From Algoriphagus terrigena DSM 22685 (GTDB taxonomy: Bacteria > Bacteroidota > Bacteroidia > Cytophagales > Cyclobacteriaceae), in assembly GCF_000429445.1 (NCBI RefSeq), contig NZ_AUBW01000005.1:1-64000 (forward strand): 64,000 bases of DNA, written 5' to 3'. Shown piece by piece: positions 1 to 9,818 of the stretch. Below the pieces are notes generated by a model that saw only the letters and a list, made by a program, of their open reading frames with translations, was not told the DNA's origin and ran no database searches. Within the stretch, counting starts at the first letter, position 1; each line of letters begins with the position of its first letter. The position numbers and the translations under genes were made by a program.

Positions 1-219
1 AATGGAATTATCAAAGGAGAATACCTGGATTGCTATGAAGTAAATTCCATACAAGAGGCAAACGAGTTGCTTTCCCACGTTGTCAACCTCTACAACCAAG
101 AACGACCTCATATGAGTATAGGAAACAAAACACCTGAGGAAATCCACCAAACCAATCAAAAAACAGATCGGTTGTGGAAAAACTACTATGCCAAAAATCG
201 TACACTTGTAAACCTATAA
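1..219 (+). CDS. IS3-family transposase OrfB, C-terminal end (cut by window edge)
   Basis: The frame is open from base 1 to the TAA at 217-219 and encodes about 72 residues. It reads 'NGIIKGEYL' near the start, which in IS3/IS150-type DDE transposases carries the last catalytic Glu, then 'LVNLYNQERPHMSI' and 'KTPEEI', the usual C-terminal signature of the rve integrase core. The protein would catalyse strand transfer of the element. Only the tail is visible, so completeness and OrfA cannot be judged. Downstream lies a short AT-rich IS end and then a broken gene, so this is the right side of an inserted copy. Confidence 0.85.
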   Translation, partial: NGIIKGEYLDCYEVNSIQEANELLSHVVNLYNQERPHMSIGNKTPEEIHQTNQKTDRLWKNYYAKNRTLVNL

Positions 220-290
220 AAGGACGAACCAAAAACAGTCAATCAGTATCAGGATTTAAACTATAACCTGTAAACTGTTTTTAGGACGAG
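220..290. mobile_element. Probable right end of the IS3-type element
   Basis: This is the spacer between the transposase stop and the point where the interrupted downstream gene becomes readable. It holds an inverted repeat of nine bases (aaaaacagt at 231-239, actgttttt at 274-282) and a twice-repeated 'aggacga' (221-227 and 283-289). I infer that the IS terminus lies close to 285-290, because an uninterrupted ScyD-like frame is open from 285. The left end is outside the window, so the terminal repeat and any target duplication cannot be confirmed. Confidence 0.5.
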
Positions 291-455
291 TCACAGCCAA
301 ACACCGGTGCGCTCGTGAGGGTTAACTCGGATGGCACTTTCACCATCCTCCTCGACGGCCTTAATCAGCCGAGCTCCATGGAGCTCATAGGAAACACCGC
401 TTATGTGGTCAGTCTGTTCGGCGAGGTCACGACAATTGAAAACATCACGCCCTAA
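285..455 (+). pseudogene. ScyD/ScyE-like beta-propeller protein, 3' fragment cut by IS
   Basis: A frame with no start codon runs from just after the IS end to TAA at 453-455. It encodes 'NTGALVRVNSDGTFTILLDG' followed by 'LNQPSSMELIGNTAYVV' and 'GEV', which matches the last blade of ScyD/ScyE-family secreted proteins (typically 'TGALYRV..DG', 'LNRPTSLEFIGNTAYVVTLTGEV'). About 55 codons remain; the rest of the gene would lie on the other side of the transposon or be lost. No function can be expected from the fragment. Confidence 0.7.
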
Positions 456-946
456 TGGCGAGTCAAATTGATTTTAACAATAATTTAAACTGCTTCAGCA
501 TACTACTTGAAAACAATTCTTGCTTCTAAAAGCATCCCCAACCAGCGCGGAAGTTTACCAGTCAACGCTAAACGCAGTGACGGTACGCTTCCGCGCAATT
601 TCGTAAGAACGCAAAAAAGTCTTGAAAATACATCAGGAAGAATCAACTATTTAGTTGATAAAAATGGCTTGATCTGTTTTGATTGCTACGGCCTGAAAGC
701 GCCGGATTATCTATCCCAAATACTAACCGATCTGAGCTTCGGAAATTTAAATTCAGTTGAATCGTTTCGGATTTCAGTCTCGAACAATTCGTACGGTACG
801 AGGGGAACGACGTGTACGAGTGAATCATCTCCCGTTTTCTTTTTGCTGTTTAAGGAGTTTCCCATGACGCGCTCAACCCAACAATTTCAGTGACTTGAAA
901 TTCTTAAATTGTTTAGGCAATGAAGGATTGTAAACAAATAAGATAG
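456..946. other. Intergenic stretch without a supported gene
   Basis: A 128-codon frame at 507-893 starts with a non-ATG codon, has no recognisable domain and runs through the dispersed repeat at 757-870, so I do not accept it as a gene. Apart from that repeat I see nothing in this stretch. Confidence 0.6.
757..870 (+). repeat. CGTACGGTACGAG palindromic repeat, solo copy 1
   Basis: Contains 'TTGAATCGTTTCGGATTT', then 'TTCGTACGGTACGAGG', 'GTACGAGTGAATCA' and 'TTTTGCTGTTT'. The same ordered blocks recur at about 25005, 30405, 31501, 40075 and 42015, where they border HigBA modules. Here no toxin-antitoxin gene is attached, so it is a solo copy or a scar. Confidence 0.75.
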
Positions 947-979
947 GAAAAACCCCAAGCCCACGGGGCCTGGGCTTTC
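947..979 (-). terminator. Rho-independent terminator of the AraC gene
   Basis: Stem aagccca (957-963) and tgggctt (971-977) with a GC-rich loop. Read on the minus strand the stem is followed by GGGGTTTTT, placing it about 30 bases beyond the stop codon of the regulator that ends at 1010. Confidence 0.7.
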
Positions 980-1009
980 TTGTTAAACAATCTATCTATG
1001 TGAGTTCTT

Positions 1010-1918
1010 TTAAAGCGATGGCCCTTTTCTAAATTGGGTAGGATTGAGATTTAGCTGTTTTTTGAAGAAATTATTGAAATGGGTCACCTCGTTGAAGCCT
1101 AAGGAAAAGGCCACTTCGGAGATGCTCCAGGAGCTATGCTTCAAGAGGACCTTGGACTCTTGGAGAATCCTTTCGGAAATAAGCTGGGTGGTGGTTTTTT
1201 GAGTCACCGCCTTGACCGCACGGTTGAGGTGATTGACATGGACATTCAGCTGATCTGCAAAATCCGATGCAGAACGAAGGCCAATGCTAGTGTGATTTTC
1301 ATCGATGGGAAACTGCCGCTCCAGCAATTCTGAAAACAGCGCAGCAATCCGCTGGGAGGCGTTGACGTGTTGTTTTTCGACCAATCCGGCAGGCTGCATC
1401 TTCAGGCCTAAATGGATCAGTTCAAAAATCAGATTGCGGATCAGGTCCAGCTTGTATTTATAATCGGAATTGAACTCGTTTTCCATTTTTCCGAATATCT
1501 CTCTGACCTCTTTAGCCTGCGGGTCGGTTAATTCAAACAGATGGATTCCTTGGGGTTGGAACACCTCGTACTCTTGAAACTGTCCAAACTGATGAAAAAG
1601 CTGGGGATTGAAGATGCAGTAAACTCCCTCTCTGATCCGGTCCAAATGCTCCCATTTATAGGGAATCATGGGATTGGAAAAGGAAAGAGCCTGGTTTTTG
1701 ACTTCGTAAATCCTGTCAGCGTAGTGCACCTTGCTACCGCCTTTGACCAGCATGATCTTATAAAAATCACGGCGTTTGTAAGGGATCATGGTTGGTTTCC
1801 CTTCAACCAATGGCTCCAGACGAAACAGGTTGAAATGGCCGATTTCGCTGCCAAAACTCCCAGGCACACTTTCAAACTTTCGACAGTAAAACTCCTCCAG
1901 GCTTTCCGGCTTTTCCAT
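1010..1918 (-). CDS. AraC-family transcriptional regulator
   Basis: 302 residues, normal length for an AraC/XylS regulator with an N-terminal cupin-like sensing domain (about 1-160) and a C-terminal double helix-turn-helix (about 205-300). The HTH part reads 'SASDFADQLNVHVNHLNRAV', 'WSISEVAFSLGFNEVTHF' and ends in the typical 'FFKKQLNLNPTQFRKG'. It probably binds DNA in response to a small ligand and controls neighbouring genes; the divergently placed aldo/keto reductase at 2244 is the obvious candidate. A shorter relative of its HTH half lies at 14082-14504 and shares 'LRSASDFA.QLN.HVNHLNRAVKAV'. A terminator follows the stop. Confidence 0.88.
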   Translation of the reverse strand: MEKPESLEEFYCRKFESVPGSFGSEIGHFNLFRLEPLVEGKPTMIPYKRRDFYKIMLVKGGSKVHYADRIYEVKNQALSFSNPMIPYKWEHLDRIREGVYCIFNPQLFHQFGQFQEYEVFQPQGIHLFELTDPQAKEVREIFGKMENEFNSDYKYKLDLIRNLIFELIHLGLKMQPAGLVEKQHVNASQRIAALFSELLERQFPIDENHTSIGLRSASDFADQLNVHVNHLNRAVKAVTQKTTTQLISERILQESKVLLKHSSWSISEVAFSLGFNEVTHFNNFFKKQLNLNPTQFRKGPSL

Positions 1919-3229
<1,311 letters not shown>

Positions 3230-3237
3230 TCACACTA

Positions 3238-3381
3238 CTAATTCACTGACTCCCGATACTCCTTTGGTGAAATTCCCACATGCTGCTTAAAAAGTCCGGG
3301 GAAATATTTAAAATACTTGGATCCCGAGCTATAGGCAATTTGCCGAGTGATTTTTCGGATCGTGGACTCCGAGCAAATGAA
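3238..3381 (-). pseudogene. AraC-type HTH, C-terminal fragment
   Basis: On the minus strand about 47 codons end at TAG (3238-3240) and read 'KITRQIAYSSGSKYFKYF', 'FKQHVGISPKEYRES'. This is the second helix-turn-helix and the end of an AraC-family protein ('...FKKHFGMTPSEYR...'). The fragment directly abuts the stop codon of the complete AraC gene at 3382 and has no start of its own. It looks like the remainder of a second regulator, lost by deletion or recombination between paralogues. Confidence 0.7.
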
Positions 3382-4200
3382 TTACCCTTCCATCCGTTGT
3401 CGGTATTCTGAAGGGCTGACTCCTAAAGTCTTTTTCACATACCTGCTAAAGAATGATTGACTCGAAAAGTGCAATGTATCCGCGATTTCAGTGAAACTAA
3501 GATTGGGGGTTTTTAAAAGGATGATGAGTCTTTGGACGGTATAGTTTTGAATCCATTCAGACGATGTTTTTCCACTGGCTTTTTTGCAGACCTCCGTCAG
3601 GTACTTAGGTGTGATGGCGAGCAAACCGCTGTAAAACTCCACCTCCCGATGTTCCAGACAATGCCTTTGGACCAATTGTAAAAAGCGCTCAAAGAGAGAG
3701 CTTTTTTCTGTGCTGTTGAATCGTTTATCCATCTGATCAGCGAAAAGGTTCCACATCTCCATTACAAAGATTTGAAGCTGAAGGTTGACGATTTCAGTTC
3801 TAAAACGATGTGTCCGGCCTTCAAACTTCTCTTTGATTGAACTGAAATTTTGGCGGCATTTCTCGAAGTCAGGATCATTCAAGGCCATCACTGGATGTTC
3901 CTTGGAAAATAAAAATCCTTTGATAGCCCAGCCTATATCCGGATTGTTTTTACTCATCAAATCGAAGGAAACAAAAAGATACGTTGCCTTGAAGTCAGGT
4001 GAAAACATCACCCCATCGACCAGGCTGGCAGGAAGCCAGATCACCAAGTCATTTTTTTGGATTTGATACATTTTTCCTTCCAACTGGAATTGTCCGACTC
4101 CCTCATCGCAAAGAATATGAGTGAAATAATCATTAGAAAAATCACTCAGCCTAAGGTCTTTACTCAATTCTCCTGCCACCACGATGTCCATGTCTTCCAT
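3382..4200 (-). CDS. AraC-family transcriptional regulator
   Basis: 272 residues with a cupin-like N-terminal half (about 1-130) and an AraC HTH at the C-terminus: 'GLLAITPKYLTEVCKKASGK' followed by 'SFTEIADTLHFSSQSFFSRY' and 'KKTLGVSPSEYRQRM'. It is transcribed away from the Tat-signal aldo/keto reductase at 4408; the 207-base spacer between them probably contains its operator. It likely acts as a ligand-responsive activator of the reductase/SnoaL pair. The inducer is unknown. Confidence 0.87.
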   Translation of the reverse strand: MEDMDIVVAGELSKDLRLSDFSNDYFTHILCDEGVGQFQLEGKMYQIQKNDLVIWLPASLVDGVMFSPDFKATYLFVSFDLMSKNNPDIGWAIKGFLFSKEHPVMALNDPDFEKCRQNFSSIKEKFEGRTHRFRTEIVNLQLQIFVMEMWNLFADQMDKRFNSTEKSSLFERFLQLVQRHCLEHREVEFYSGLLAITPKYLTEVCKKASGKTSSEWIQNYTVQRLIILLKTPNLSFTEIADTLHFSSQSFFSRYVKKTLGVSPSEYRQRMEG

Positions 4201-4407
4201 AATTCATCAATCAATCTTTTGCCAGCTCAACATACACGATATGTGGCAAACTTCCATTCCAAAAATGACACCTATTGGTAGTTCGAATTCATCTTAGTTA
4301 AAATTACCGTCATATGTGAAAGCATTACCGAAATATATGTCAGAGTAGTTGAAAAGGTGGTAGGTAGCTTTGTATCAGTAAGTTGAATATCCAAAAACAT
4401 CCACGTC

Positions 4408-5637
4408 ATGGAATCACAAAAACATCTTTTGGATCGCAGAGATTTTCTATCCAAATCCACGCAGGCTGCCTTCATCGCATTTAGCTCCGGCTCACTGCTT
4501 TCTGCTTCGATTTCTTTGGCTCAGGCAAAATCCCCGGAAAATAATCTCCTTAATACAACTGGTAAAGTGCAGGAATTTTCCTTGGGGAAAAGAAAGCTGG
4601 GATCGCTTGAAGTAAGCGAAATGGGCTTTGGTTGCATGAACATTGCCTGGGCTTATGGCAATCCACCAAGTAAGTCTGATTCGATCAAATTGATCCAAAG
4701 CGCTTATGAAGCGGGGCACCGGTTTTTCGATACCGCAGAGATATATGGCCCCCATACCAGTGAGCGCATTGTTGGTGAAGCTTTAAAGTCCTATCGGAAT
4801 GACGTAGTCATTGCTTCCAAGATCGGTTTCGACATCGACTTCGAAACCGGCCAAATGAAAGGTGGCCTTAACAGCCAGCCCGCCCATATCAAACAGGCAG
4901 TGGACTATATGCTAAAACGACTGCAAACTGACCACATCGATTTATTGTATCAGCATCGAGTTGATCCAACAGTCCGAATTGAAGATGTAGCCGGAACAAT
5001 GGCTGAATTGATCCAGGCTGGCAAAATCCGCCACTATGGACTTTCAGAAGCGGGAGAAGCCACTATACGCAGAGCACATGCTGAGCATCCTGTCACGGCT
5101 GTCCAAAACGAATATTCCTTTTGGACACGGGATCCCGAGGCTGAAGTGATTCCTACCTGTGAAGAATTGGGGATTGGATTCGTTCCCTGGAGTTCTCTCG
5201 GAATGGGATACCTGACTGGAAAAGTCACTCCAACGTACAATTTTGCAGCAGGAGACATTCGCAAATCGCTCAATTTCCCAAGGTTCACCGAAGAGGCATT
5301 GGTTAAAAACCGTAAGATCGTGGATTTGCTCCAACTGGTGGGAGAACGGTATCAGGCCAGTCCAGGGAAGATCGCTTTGGCATGGCAACTTGCCAAAAAA
5401 CCATTCATTGTTCCGATACCGGGTACACGGCTCATTCCCCACATGCAGGAAAACATCGGAGCTGCAAACGTAAAACTTTCAGCTGCTGATTTGAATGAAC
5501 TGGAAAATGGATTTACATCCATTGGAGTCTTTGGAGATCGTGCACCTGCACAGTTAAAAGAAGCACATGATATCGGTACCAGTTTGGGTACTTCTTCGAA
5601 AGGAACCCACGGAAAAACACCTTTACGTCAAAAATAA
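4408..5637 (+). CDS. Tat-signal aldo/keto reductase
   Basis: 409 residues. The N-terminus 'LLDRRDFLSKSTQAAFIAF' is a twin-arginine type signal, so export to the periplasm (or membrane attachment) is expected, which is unusual for an NAD(P)H-dependent AKR. The catalytic tetrad is intact: Asp108 and Tyr113 ('FFDTAEIYGP'), Lys138 ('IASKIGF'), His183 ('LLYQHRVDP'). The cofactor loop 'KPFIVPIPGTRL' is present near residue 340. It would reduce aldehydes or ketones to alcohols or run in reverse. The SnoaL-like gene starts 12 bases downstream, so the two are probably co-transcribed. Related to the enzymes at 2244 and 18464. Confidence 0.9.
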   Translation: MESQKHLLDRRDFLSKSTQAAFIAFSSGSLLSASISLAQAKSPENNLLNTTGKVQEFSLGKRKLGSLEVSEMGFGCMNIAWAYGNPPSKSDSIKLIQSAYEAGHRFFDTAEIYGPHTSERIVGEALKSYRNDVVIASKIGFDIDFETGQMKGGLNSQPAHIKQAVDYMLKRLQTDHIDLLYQHRVDPTVRIEDVAGTMAELIQAGKIRHYGLSEAGEATIRRAHAEHPVTAVQNEYSFWTRDPEAEVIPTCEELGIGFVPWSSLGMGYLTGKVTPTYNFAAGDIRKSLNFPRFTEEALVKNRKIVDLLQLVGERYQASPGKIALAWQLAKKPFIVPIPGTRLIPHMQENIGAANVKLSAADLNELENGFTSIGVFGDRAPAQLKEAHDIGTSLGTSSKGTHGKTPLRQK

Positions 5638-5649
5638 ATTTCGCTAAAT

Positions 5650-6168
5650 ATGAAAAAACTAATCTCATTATTCGCTTTGCTCTTTGCAGTCAACAATTTA
5701 AATGCACAAACCATGGAAAAATCGCTTGAACAACGTCTTGCAGAAATCGAGGACAAAATGGCCATTAAATATGTGGTGGACCGATTTTCAAACTTGGCAG
5801 ACACCAAAGAAATCGAAGAGCAGGTTCTACTCTTCACAGAAGATGGAGTCGTGGAATCTATTTCCAATGGCAATCAATCTTCGAAGTTGGTAGGCCGTCA
5901 GCAATTGAAAGAGGTGTTTTCTGGATTTTTGGCTGAATTCCATACTGTCTATCATCACAACGGTCAACAGACTATCGATTTACAGGGAGACAAGGCATCG
6001 GCAACTTCTTATTGCCATGTTATCCTCGTCGGAGAGCAAGAGGGGAAAACCATGAAAACAACCCTCTACACCATTTACAAGGATGAGTTTGTCAAGCAGA
6101 ACGGTCAATGGCTGATCAAGCACCGAACTTCCAATTTTGTGTGGAGAGAAGTTGAGGAGGTGAACTAA
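5650..6168 (+). CDS. Secreted SnoaL-like (NTF2-fold) protein
   Basis: 172 residues with an N-terminal signal peptide ('MKKLISLFALLFAVNNLNAQ', cleavage after AQ). The mature part has the SnoaL_4/NTF2-like pattern: helix 'RLAEIEDKMAIKYVVDRFSN', 'LFTEDGVVES' and the strand 'TVYHHNGQQTIDLQGDKAS'. Such cone-shaped folds act as small isomerases, hydratases or binding proteins on aromatic or polyketide-like ligands; the actual reaction here is unknown. It follows the Tat aldo/keto reductase by 12 bases, supporting a shared role in the periplasm. Confidence 0.85.
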   Translation: MKKLISLFALLFAVNNLNAQTMEKSLEQRLAEIEDKMAIKYVVDRFSNLADTKEIEEQVLLFTEDGVVESISNGNQSSKLVGRQQLKEVFSGFLAEFHTVYHHNGQQTIDLQGDKASATSYCHVILVGEQEGKTMKTTLYTIYKDEFVKQNGQWLIKHRTSNFVWREVEEVN

Positions 6169-6181
6169 TTCTGATTCTTGG

Positions 6182-6215
6182 GCACCAAGGTCTGTAAGGA
6201 AACAGACCTTGGTGC
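6182..6215. terminator. Perfect 14-bp hairpin between convergent genes
   Basis: gcaccaaggtctgt (6182-6195) and acagaccttggtgc (6202-6215) are perfectly complementary with a six-base loop. It lies 13 bases after the SnoaL gene and before the convergent cupin gene. There is no strong T-run on either side, so it may terminate weakly in both directions or stabilise mRNA ends. Confidence 0.65.
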
Positions 6216-6301
6216 GAAGCGGATTGCAAATCTTACGATTTGTAGTTCAAGTTTCCGTCACCAATTCGCTGAAAATCTTAAGCGGGTTAATTTCTGATAG
6301 G

Positions 6302-6778
6302 TTAACGATTATACTCTTCATCGGTCACTTCTTCCAACCAGACCGTTTCACCCTTTTCCCGTCCTGTGATCGCCACCTGCACAAAGGCGATGTCCACACT
6401 GGCCCCATGCCAATGAGGGACATTTGGCGGGCATTTTACAGTATCTCCTTTGCGAAGTGTCCTCTTGGACTGTCCTTTTTCCTGATAGTAACCAACACCA
6501 TCAGTTACCAACAGTATTTGCCCTGCCGGATGGCTATGCCATTTAGTTCGCGCTCCTGGCTCAAAGGTCACATTGCCCACAGATACAGAATTGAGGCTGT
6601 CCGCGTCAACAAGCATCTGCAAGTAGGCGGTTCCTGTAAAATTGGTGTTGGTGATTTTCTCTCCCTGCGGAAAGACTAGTACGCTATGCTGATTTGATTC
6701 TTCCTTTTTAGGGTCGCTGTTACAAGCCGTGAAAAAGACAAGCGCCAGCGGCAAAATATATGTAAGGGAATACTTCAT
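6302..6778 (-). CDS. Cupin-domain lipoprotein
   Basis: 158 residues. The N-terminus ends in a lipobox (about residues 16-19, 'FTAC'), so it should be a lipid-anchored envelope protein. The rest is a single conserved cupin barrel with the metal-binding motifs 'KWHSHPAGQ' (two His), a Glu nearby in the strand ending 'YYQEKG', and the second motif 'VPHWHGAS'. Family members of this sort (quercetin dioxygenase-like cupins) sit next to carboxymuconolactone decarboxylases and aldo/keto reductases in many Bacteroidota. It starts 12 bases downstream of the hydrolase gene and is probably the last gene of that operon. Confidence 0.87.
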   Translation of the reverse strand: MKYSLTYILPLALVFFTACNSDPKKEESNQHSVLVFPQGEKITNTNFTGTAYLQMLVDADSLNSVSVGNVTFEPGARTKWHSHPAGQILLVTDGVGYYQEKGQSKRTLRKGDTVKCPPNVPHWHGASVDIAFVQVAITGREKGETVWLEEVTDEEYNR

Positions 6779-6789
6779 GGTTCCAAATT

Positions 6790-7884
6790 TTAAAGGTTGG
6801 TTTTATAAAATTCACTCAGTTTTTCTACAGCCTGCGATACATATACCGGATTCCAATAGGTCTGTATATGTGTAGCTCCTTCAATCAGGAACAGTTCCTT
6901 GTCTTTCGCATTGACCGCTTTGGCAAATGCTTCATCGGTCATATATTTTGTGTCTGCTTTGCTTCCCGCCATCATGAGCAAAGGCTGATCGATTAATTCA
7001 ATCTGGTCGGTAGCATCCCAAGTCATTAAATCCATTAGGCTACTCGTGGTGTATAGAAAGGTGGAATTGGGATGGGCGTGGGTTCTGTAATAGTATTCGT
7101 AGCCTTCCCGGTACAAGTCGGTTGGAGTATTCGCGATTTCTTCATCCGTTATGCTTGCCACACCTGAATAAAGGGGCTTACCGCCAGTTTCTATGCGAGC
7201 ATCTTCCTCAACTTTACCTCCTTCAGCTTCCTGAGCCCGGGCATCGGAAGCTTGTTTTAAGCGTTCCTGAATGGTATTCATTTGAGAATTTTGGAAACCA
7301 TTTCTCCTTACCTCACCGGAATTGAACATACTCAGGGTAGCAACCGCTTTAAAGCGTTTGTCCGATTGGGCTGCCTTTAGGGTATAGCCACCGCCACCAC
7401 AAATACCCAATACACCTAAGCGGTTGGCATCAACACCCGGATATTGGGTGATAAAATCTGCCGCTCCGTGTAAATCTTCAGTCCGGTTTTGCGGCTTGTC
7501 CGTATGACGGGGTTCTCCGCCACTTGCTCCCTGATAGGCAGCGTCAAAGGCAATAGTGATATAGCCAGCCTCAGCCAAACGTTGCGCATAAAGTCCCGCT
7601 GTCTGCTCCTTTATACCGCCGTTAGGGTGTGCCACCACTACTGCCGGATACGTTTTTGAAGCATCGTAATTGGCGGGTGTGTACACATTGGCTGCGATTT
7701 CGATCCCGTTGAGTTTATAGGTAACAGGATGGATGTTAACCTTTCCTTTTTCATTCCTGGTAATCGCTCCCTCATAGACCAATGTCCATGGATTGGACTC
7801 ATACTTCTTTTGGTTTGATTGTGCAGTTGCCATAGTTATCACTGTGAATGCTGTCAATACAATTGCTAATGCTAATTTTTTCAT
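6790..7884 (-). CDS. Secreted alpha/beta hydrolase, dienelactone-hydrolase-like
   Basis: 364 residues with a signal peptide ending near 'TMATAQS'. The fold begins with 'YPAVVVAHPNGGIKEQ' (oxyanion region) and has the nucleophile elbow 'GICGGGGYTL', with Cys in the place usually held by Ser, as in dienelactone hydrolases. An Asp ('GSKADTKY') and a late His ('EGATHIQTYW') complete a plausible triad. It would cleave a lactone, ester or similar bond in the periplasm. It is part of the minus-strand run with the decarboxylase-like gene upstream (18 bases) and the cupin downstream (11 bases). Confidence 0.87.
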   Translation of the reverse strand: MKKLALAIVLTAFTVITMATAQSNQKKYESNPWTLVYEGAITRNEKGKVNIHPVTYKLNGIEIAANVYTPANYDASKTYPAVVVAHPNGGIKEQTAGLYAQRLAEAGYITIAFDAAYQGASGGEPRHTDKPQNRTEDLHGAADFITQYPGVDANRLGVLGICGGGGYTLKAAQSDKRFKAVATLSMFNSGEVRRNGFQNSQMNTIQERLKQASDARAQEAEGGKVEEDARIETGGKPLYSGVASITDEEIANTPTDLYREGYEYYYRTHAHPNSTFLYTTSSLMDLMTWDATDQIELIDQPLLMMAGSKADTKYMTDEAFAKAVNAKDKELFLIEGATHIQTYWNPVYVSQAVEKLSEFYKTNL

Positions 7885-7902
7885 CGTTAAATACTTTAAA
7901 TT

Positions 7903-8637
7903 TTACTGTTTGCTTTTTAGCACTTCCTCCAAAACTATTTGCGCAGCTCTCGCTTCATTCTCTCCAATCGATGCTTGAATAAGCTCTATGAACTGCTTTA
8001 GCTGGTTGGGACTCAAGCCTACATTGAGGCAGATGTTTAAATGAGAGCGCAGCATCGGCTCGACTCCTCCGATACTGCTCAGTACCGATACAGTGATCAG
8101 CTCCCTTTCAGCATAGGTTAACACATCACGCTCAAAGATATCTGCGAAGAGATGCTCTTTGAGAAACACCTCAATCTCAGGCGCAAATGCTGCATATCCG
8201 GTCTTGGCGCCTGTTTCGGGTAAGCCTGTCAGTTCCTCCAATACTGCTTTACCCCTGTCATATTTGCTACCCTCCTTATCGATGGGCGATGCTGCTGCAC
8301 CCATTTCGTCAGTGATGCCTTGAGCTTTCCGCTCATCCAATACTGTCATGAAAGTCTGCAATCCCCGAAGGCTCCGTGGAAATCCGGCATAAGCGTAAAG
8401 GTGAATCAGAGTTTCTTTGATCTAGTTTACAGTCACGTCCGCATCCAAGCCTGCATTGAGTTCATCTTGCAATTTTCCCAAATCACCCCTTGCAGTCACT
8501 GCAGCAATCCTAACAATAGCCTGTTGCTTGCTGTCTAATGTTTGCTTTTCGCCTGTTTGGGCATTCACGTTTGCCGTAACCAGCATGGTAAGCATAAACA
8601 GTATCGGTGCTAAGAATTTATCCATCATCAGTTTCAT
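7903..8637 (-). pseudogene. Carboxymuconolactone decarboxylase-family gene with an in-frame amber stop
   Basis: The start at 8637 gives a secretion signal ('FLAPILFMLTMLVTANVNAQ') and an N-terminal part ending 'LDADVTVN' at a TAG (8422-8424). Without any frame change the sequence continues 'IKETLIHLYAYAGFPRSLRG', the most conserved stretch of the family ('TVNEIKE.L..LYAYAGFPRS'), and runs to 7903 with a second CMD domain ('ERELITVSVLSSIGG', 'LRSHLNICLNVGLSPNQLKQ'). A single G-to-T change in a Glu codon explains the stop. The intact product would be about 244 residues, secreted, with two CMD/AhpD-like domains. As written it makes a 71-residue leader piece only, unless read through. Confidence 0.85.
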
Positions 8638-9110
8638 TTTGTTAAATACTAAACCGGTCCCTCTGCATCGATAGTCAGTTAGGGCTTTGTTTCCAAGACC
8701 AATCGGGCAGGGTGCCGAATGTGGTTTTAAAGTGCTTTTTTTTAAATCAACAGCCAAGTCCCAAGGATCATCCTGGACTCCCTTCCGATTGGCCGATACG
8801 ATTTCGTTGCTGTCTCGATTATTGTACAGACCCTGATGGGTCATAGACGCTTAGTCTATTATTCAGGAACTTTCCTGAGCTGTGAATTTGCGGATCCAAA
8901 GTTGTGAACTGTGGCTGTCAAGGATGACTCGATCGCGTTTCCGTCCTGTCGGCACAGACAACTGCTATATCCTCTCCTTCACAAAAGGGTAAAGCGCGCC
9001 GGACAGAACCGCCTTTCCGGTTTTACCGAAATTAACCAAGAAGACTTAGCGCCCTGAGGCGTATCCGAATGAAGCTTTGATATTCATAATCATCTCTTTT
9101 AAGGCAGTTT
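8638..9110. other. Spacer upstream of the decarboxylase pseudogene and after the LytTR gene
   Basis: 473 bases. The decarboxylase frame stays open upstream to 8844, but that part has no signal or domain and is best read as leader. The stretch 8920-9060 is relatively GC-rich and contains no recognisable gene; I see no clear terminator for either neighbour. Confidence 0.45.
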
Positions 9111-9818
9111 CTACAACAACTTTCTGTCGCCCAGTTTCTTAAAAAACTCGTCGCGATAGTTCCTGCTGATCGAGTATAACTCCTTTCCAATCAAAACTTC
9201 GTTGGACTGGACTTCATCGATATGCCGCATATTGATGATAAAGGAGCGGTGAATCCGGACAAACTCGCCTGGCAAGGCATTGGCAATGCTGGTCAGCGAG
9301 ACCAGCGACATCACTTTCCTGGTCGCTGTGATGATCTTGATATATTCCCGCTGTGCTTCGATAGCCTGGATTTCCGAAAACAAAAACTTCACTATCCGGG
9401 TATCGGTCTTGATAAAGAAGTAATCAACCTTTTCGGCAGGTGGATCCGACCCCACTTGGACAGAAAGGTAGTCGATAGCCTTGTCCACGGCTTTCTTGAA
9501 CCGCTCATAGGAAACGGGCTTCATCAGGTAGTCGATCACATCCAGCTCATAGCCCTTCAGCGCATAGTCCTCGTAAGCCGTCACAAAGATGGTCAGTGGC
9601 TTTTCCGGAAGTTCATTCAGCAAATCCACTCCCGTCATCAGTGGCATCCGGATATCAAGAAAGAGGATATCCACGGGAAACTCCTGCAAAAACCGTAAAG
9701 CCTCGGCACCGTTGCTGCATACTCCGGCCAGCTCCAGACTGGGAGTTTTGGAGACGTAGTCTGAGAGCAGCTTTCTGGCTGGCGGCTCGTCATCAACGAT
9801 GAGACAGCGGTAGGTCAT
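9111..9818 (-). CDS. LytTR-type response regulator
   Basis: 235 residues. The receiver domain (about 1-115) has the acidic pair 'DDEPPA' near the start, the phospho-acceptor in 'VDILFLDIRMPLMTG' and the conserved Thr/Lys region 'TIFVTAYEDYALKGYE' and 'YLMKPVSYERF'. The C-terminal LytTR DNA-binding domain (about 135-235) shows 'DYFFIKTDTRIVKFLFSEIQ' and 'PGEFVRIHRSFIINMRHID'. Its start overlaps the end of the kinase gene by four bases (ATGA), so the pair is translationally coupled. It would regulate genes after phosphorylation by the partner kinase. Confidence 0.93.
   Translation of the reverse strand: MTYRCLIVDDEPPARKLLSDYVSKTPSLELAGVCSNGAEALRFLQEFPVDILFLDIRMPLMTGVDLLNELPEKPLTIFVTAYEDYALKGYELDVIDYLMKPVSYERFKKAVDKAIDYLSVQVGSDPPAEKVDYFFIKTDTRIVKFLFSEIQAIEAQREYIKIITATRKVMSLVSLTSIANALPGEFVRIHRSFIINMRHIDEVQSNEVLIGKELYSISRNYRDEFFKKLGDRKLL

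Noticed and set aside
507-893. 128-codon plus-strand frame after the ScyD-like fragment
   Set aside because: It has a non-ATG start, no domain, and runs through a dispersed repeat that is clearly non-coding elsewhere.
6209-6679. 156-codon plus-strand frame over the cupin gene
   Set aside because: Antisense shadow of a lipoprotein with intact cupin motifs.
8422-8424. Amber recoding (pyrrolysine or suppressor readthrough) in the decarboxylase gene
   Set aside because: No recoding element seen and the position is a plain Glu in homologues; a point mutation is simpler.
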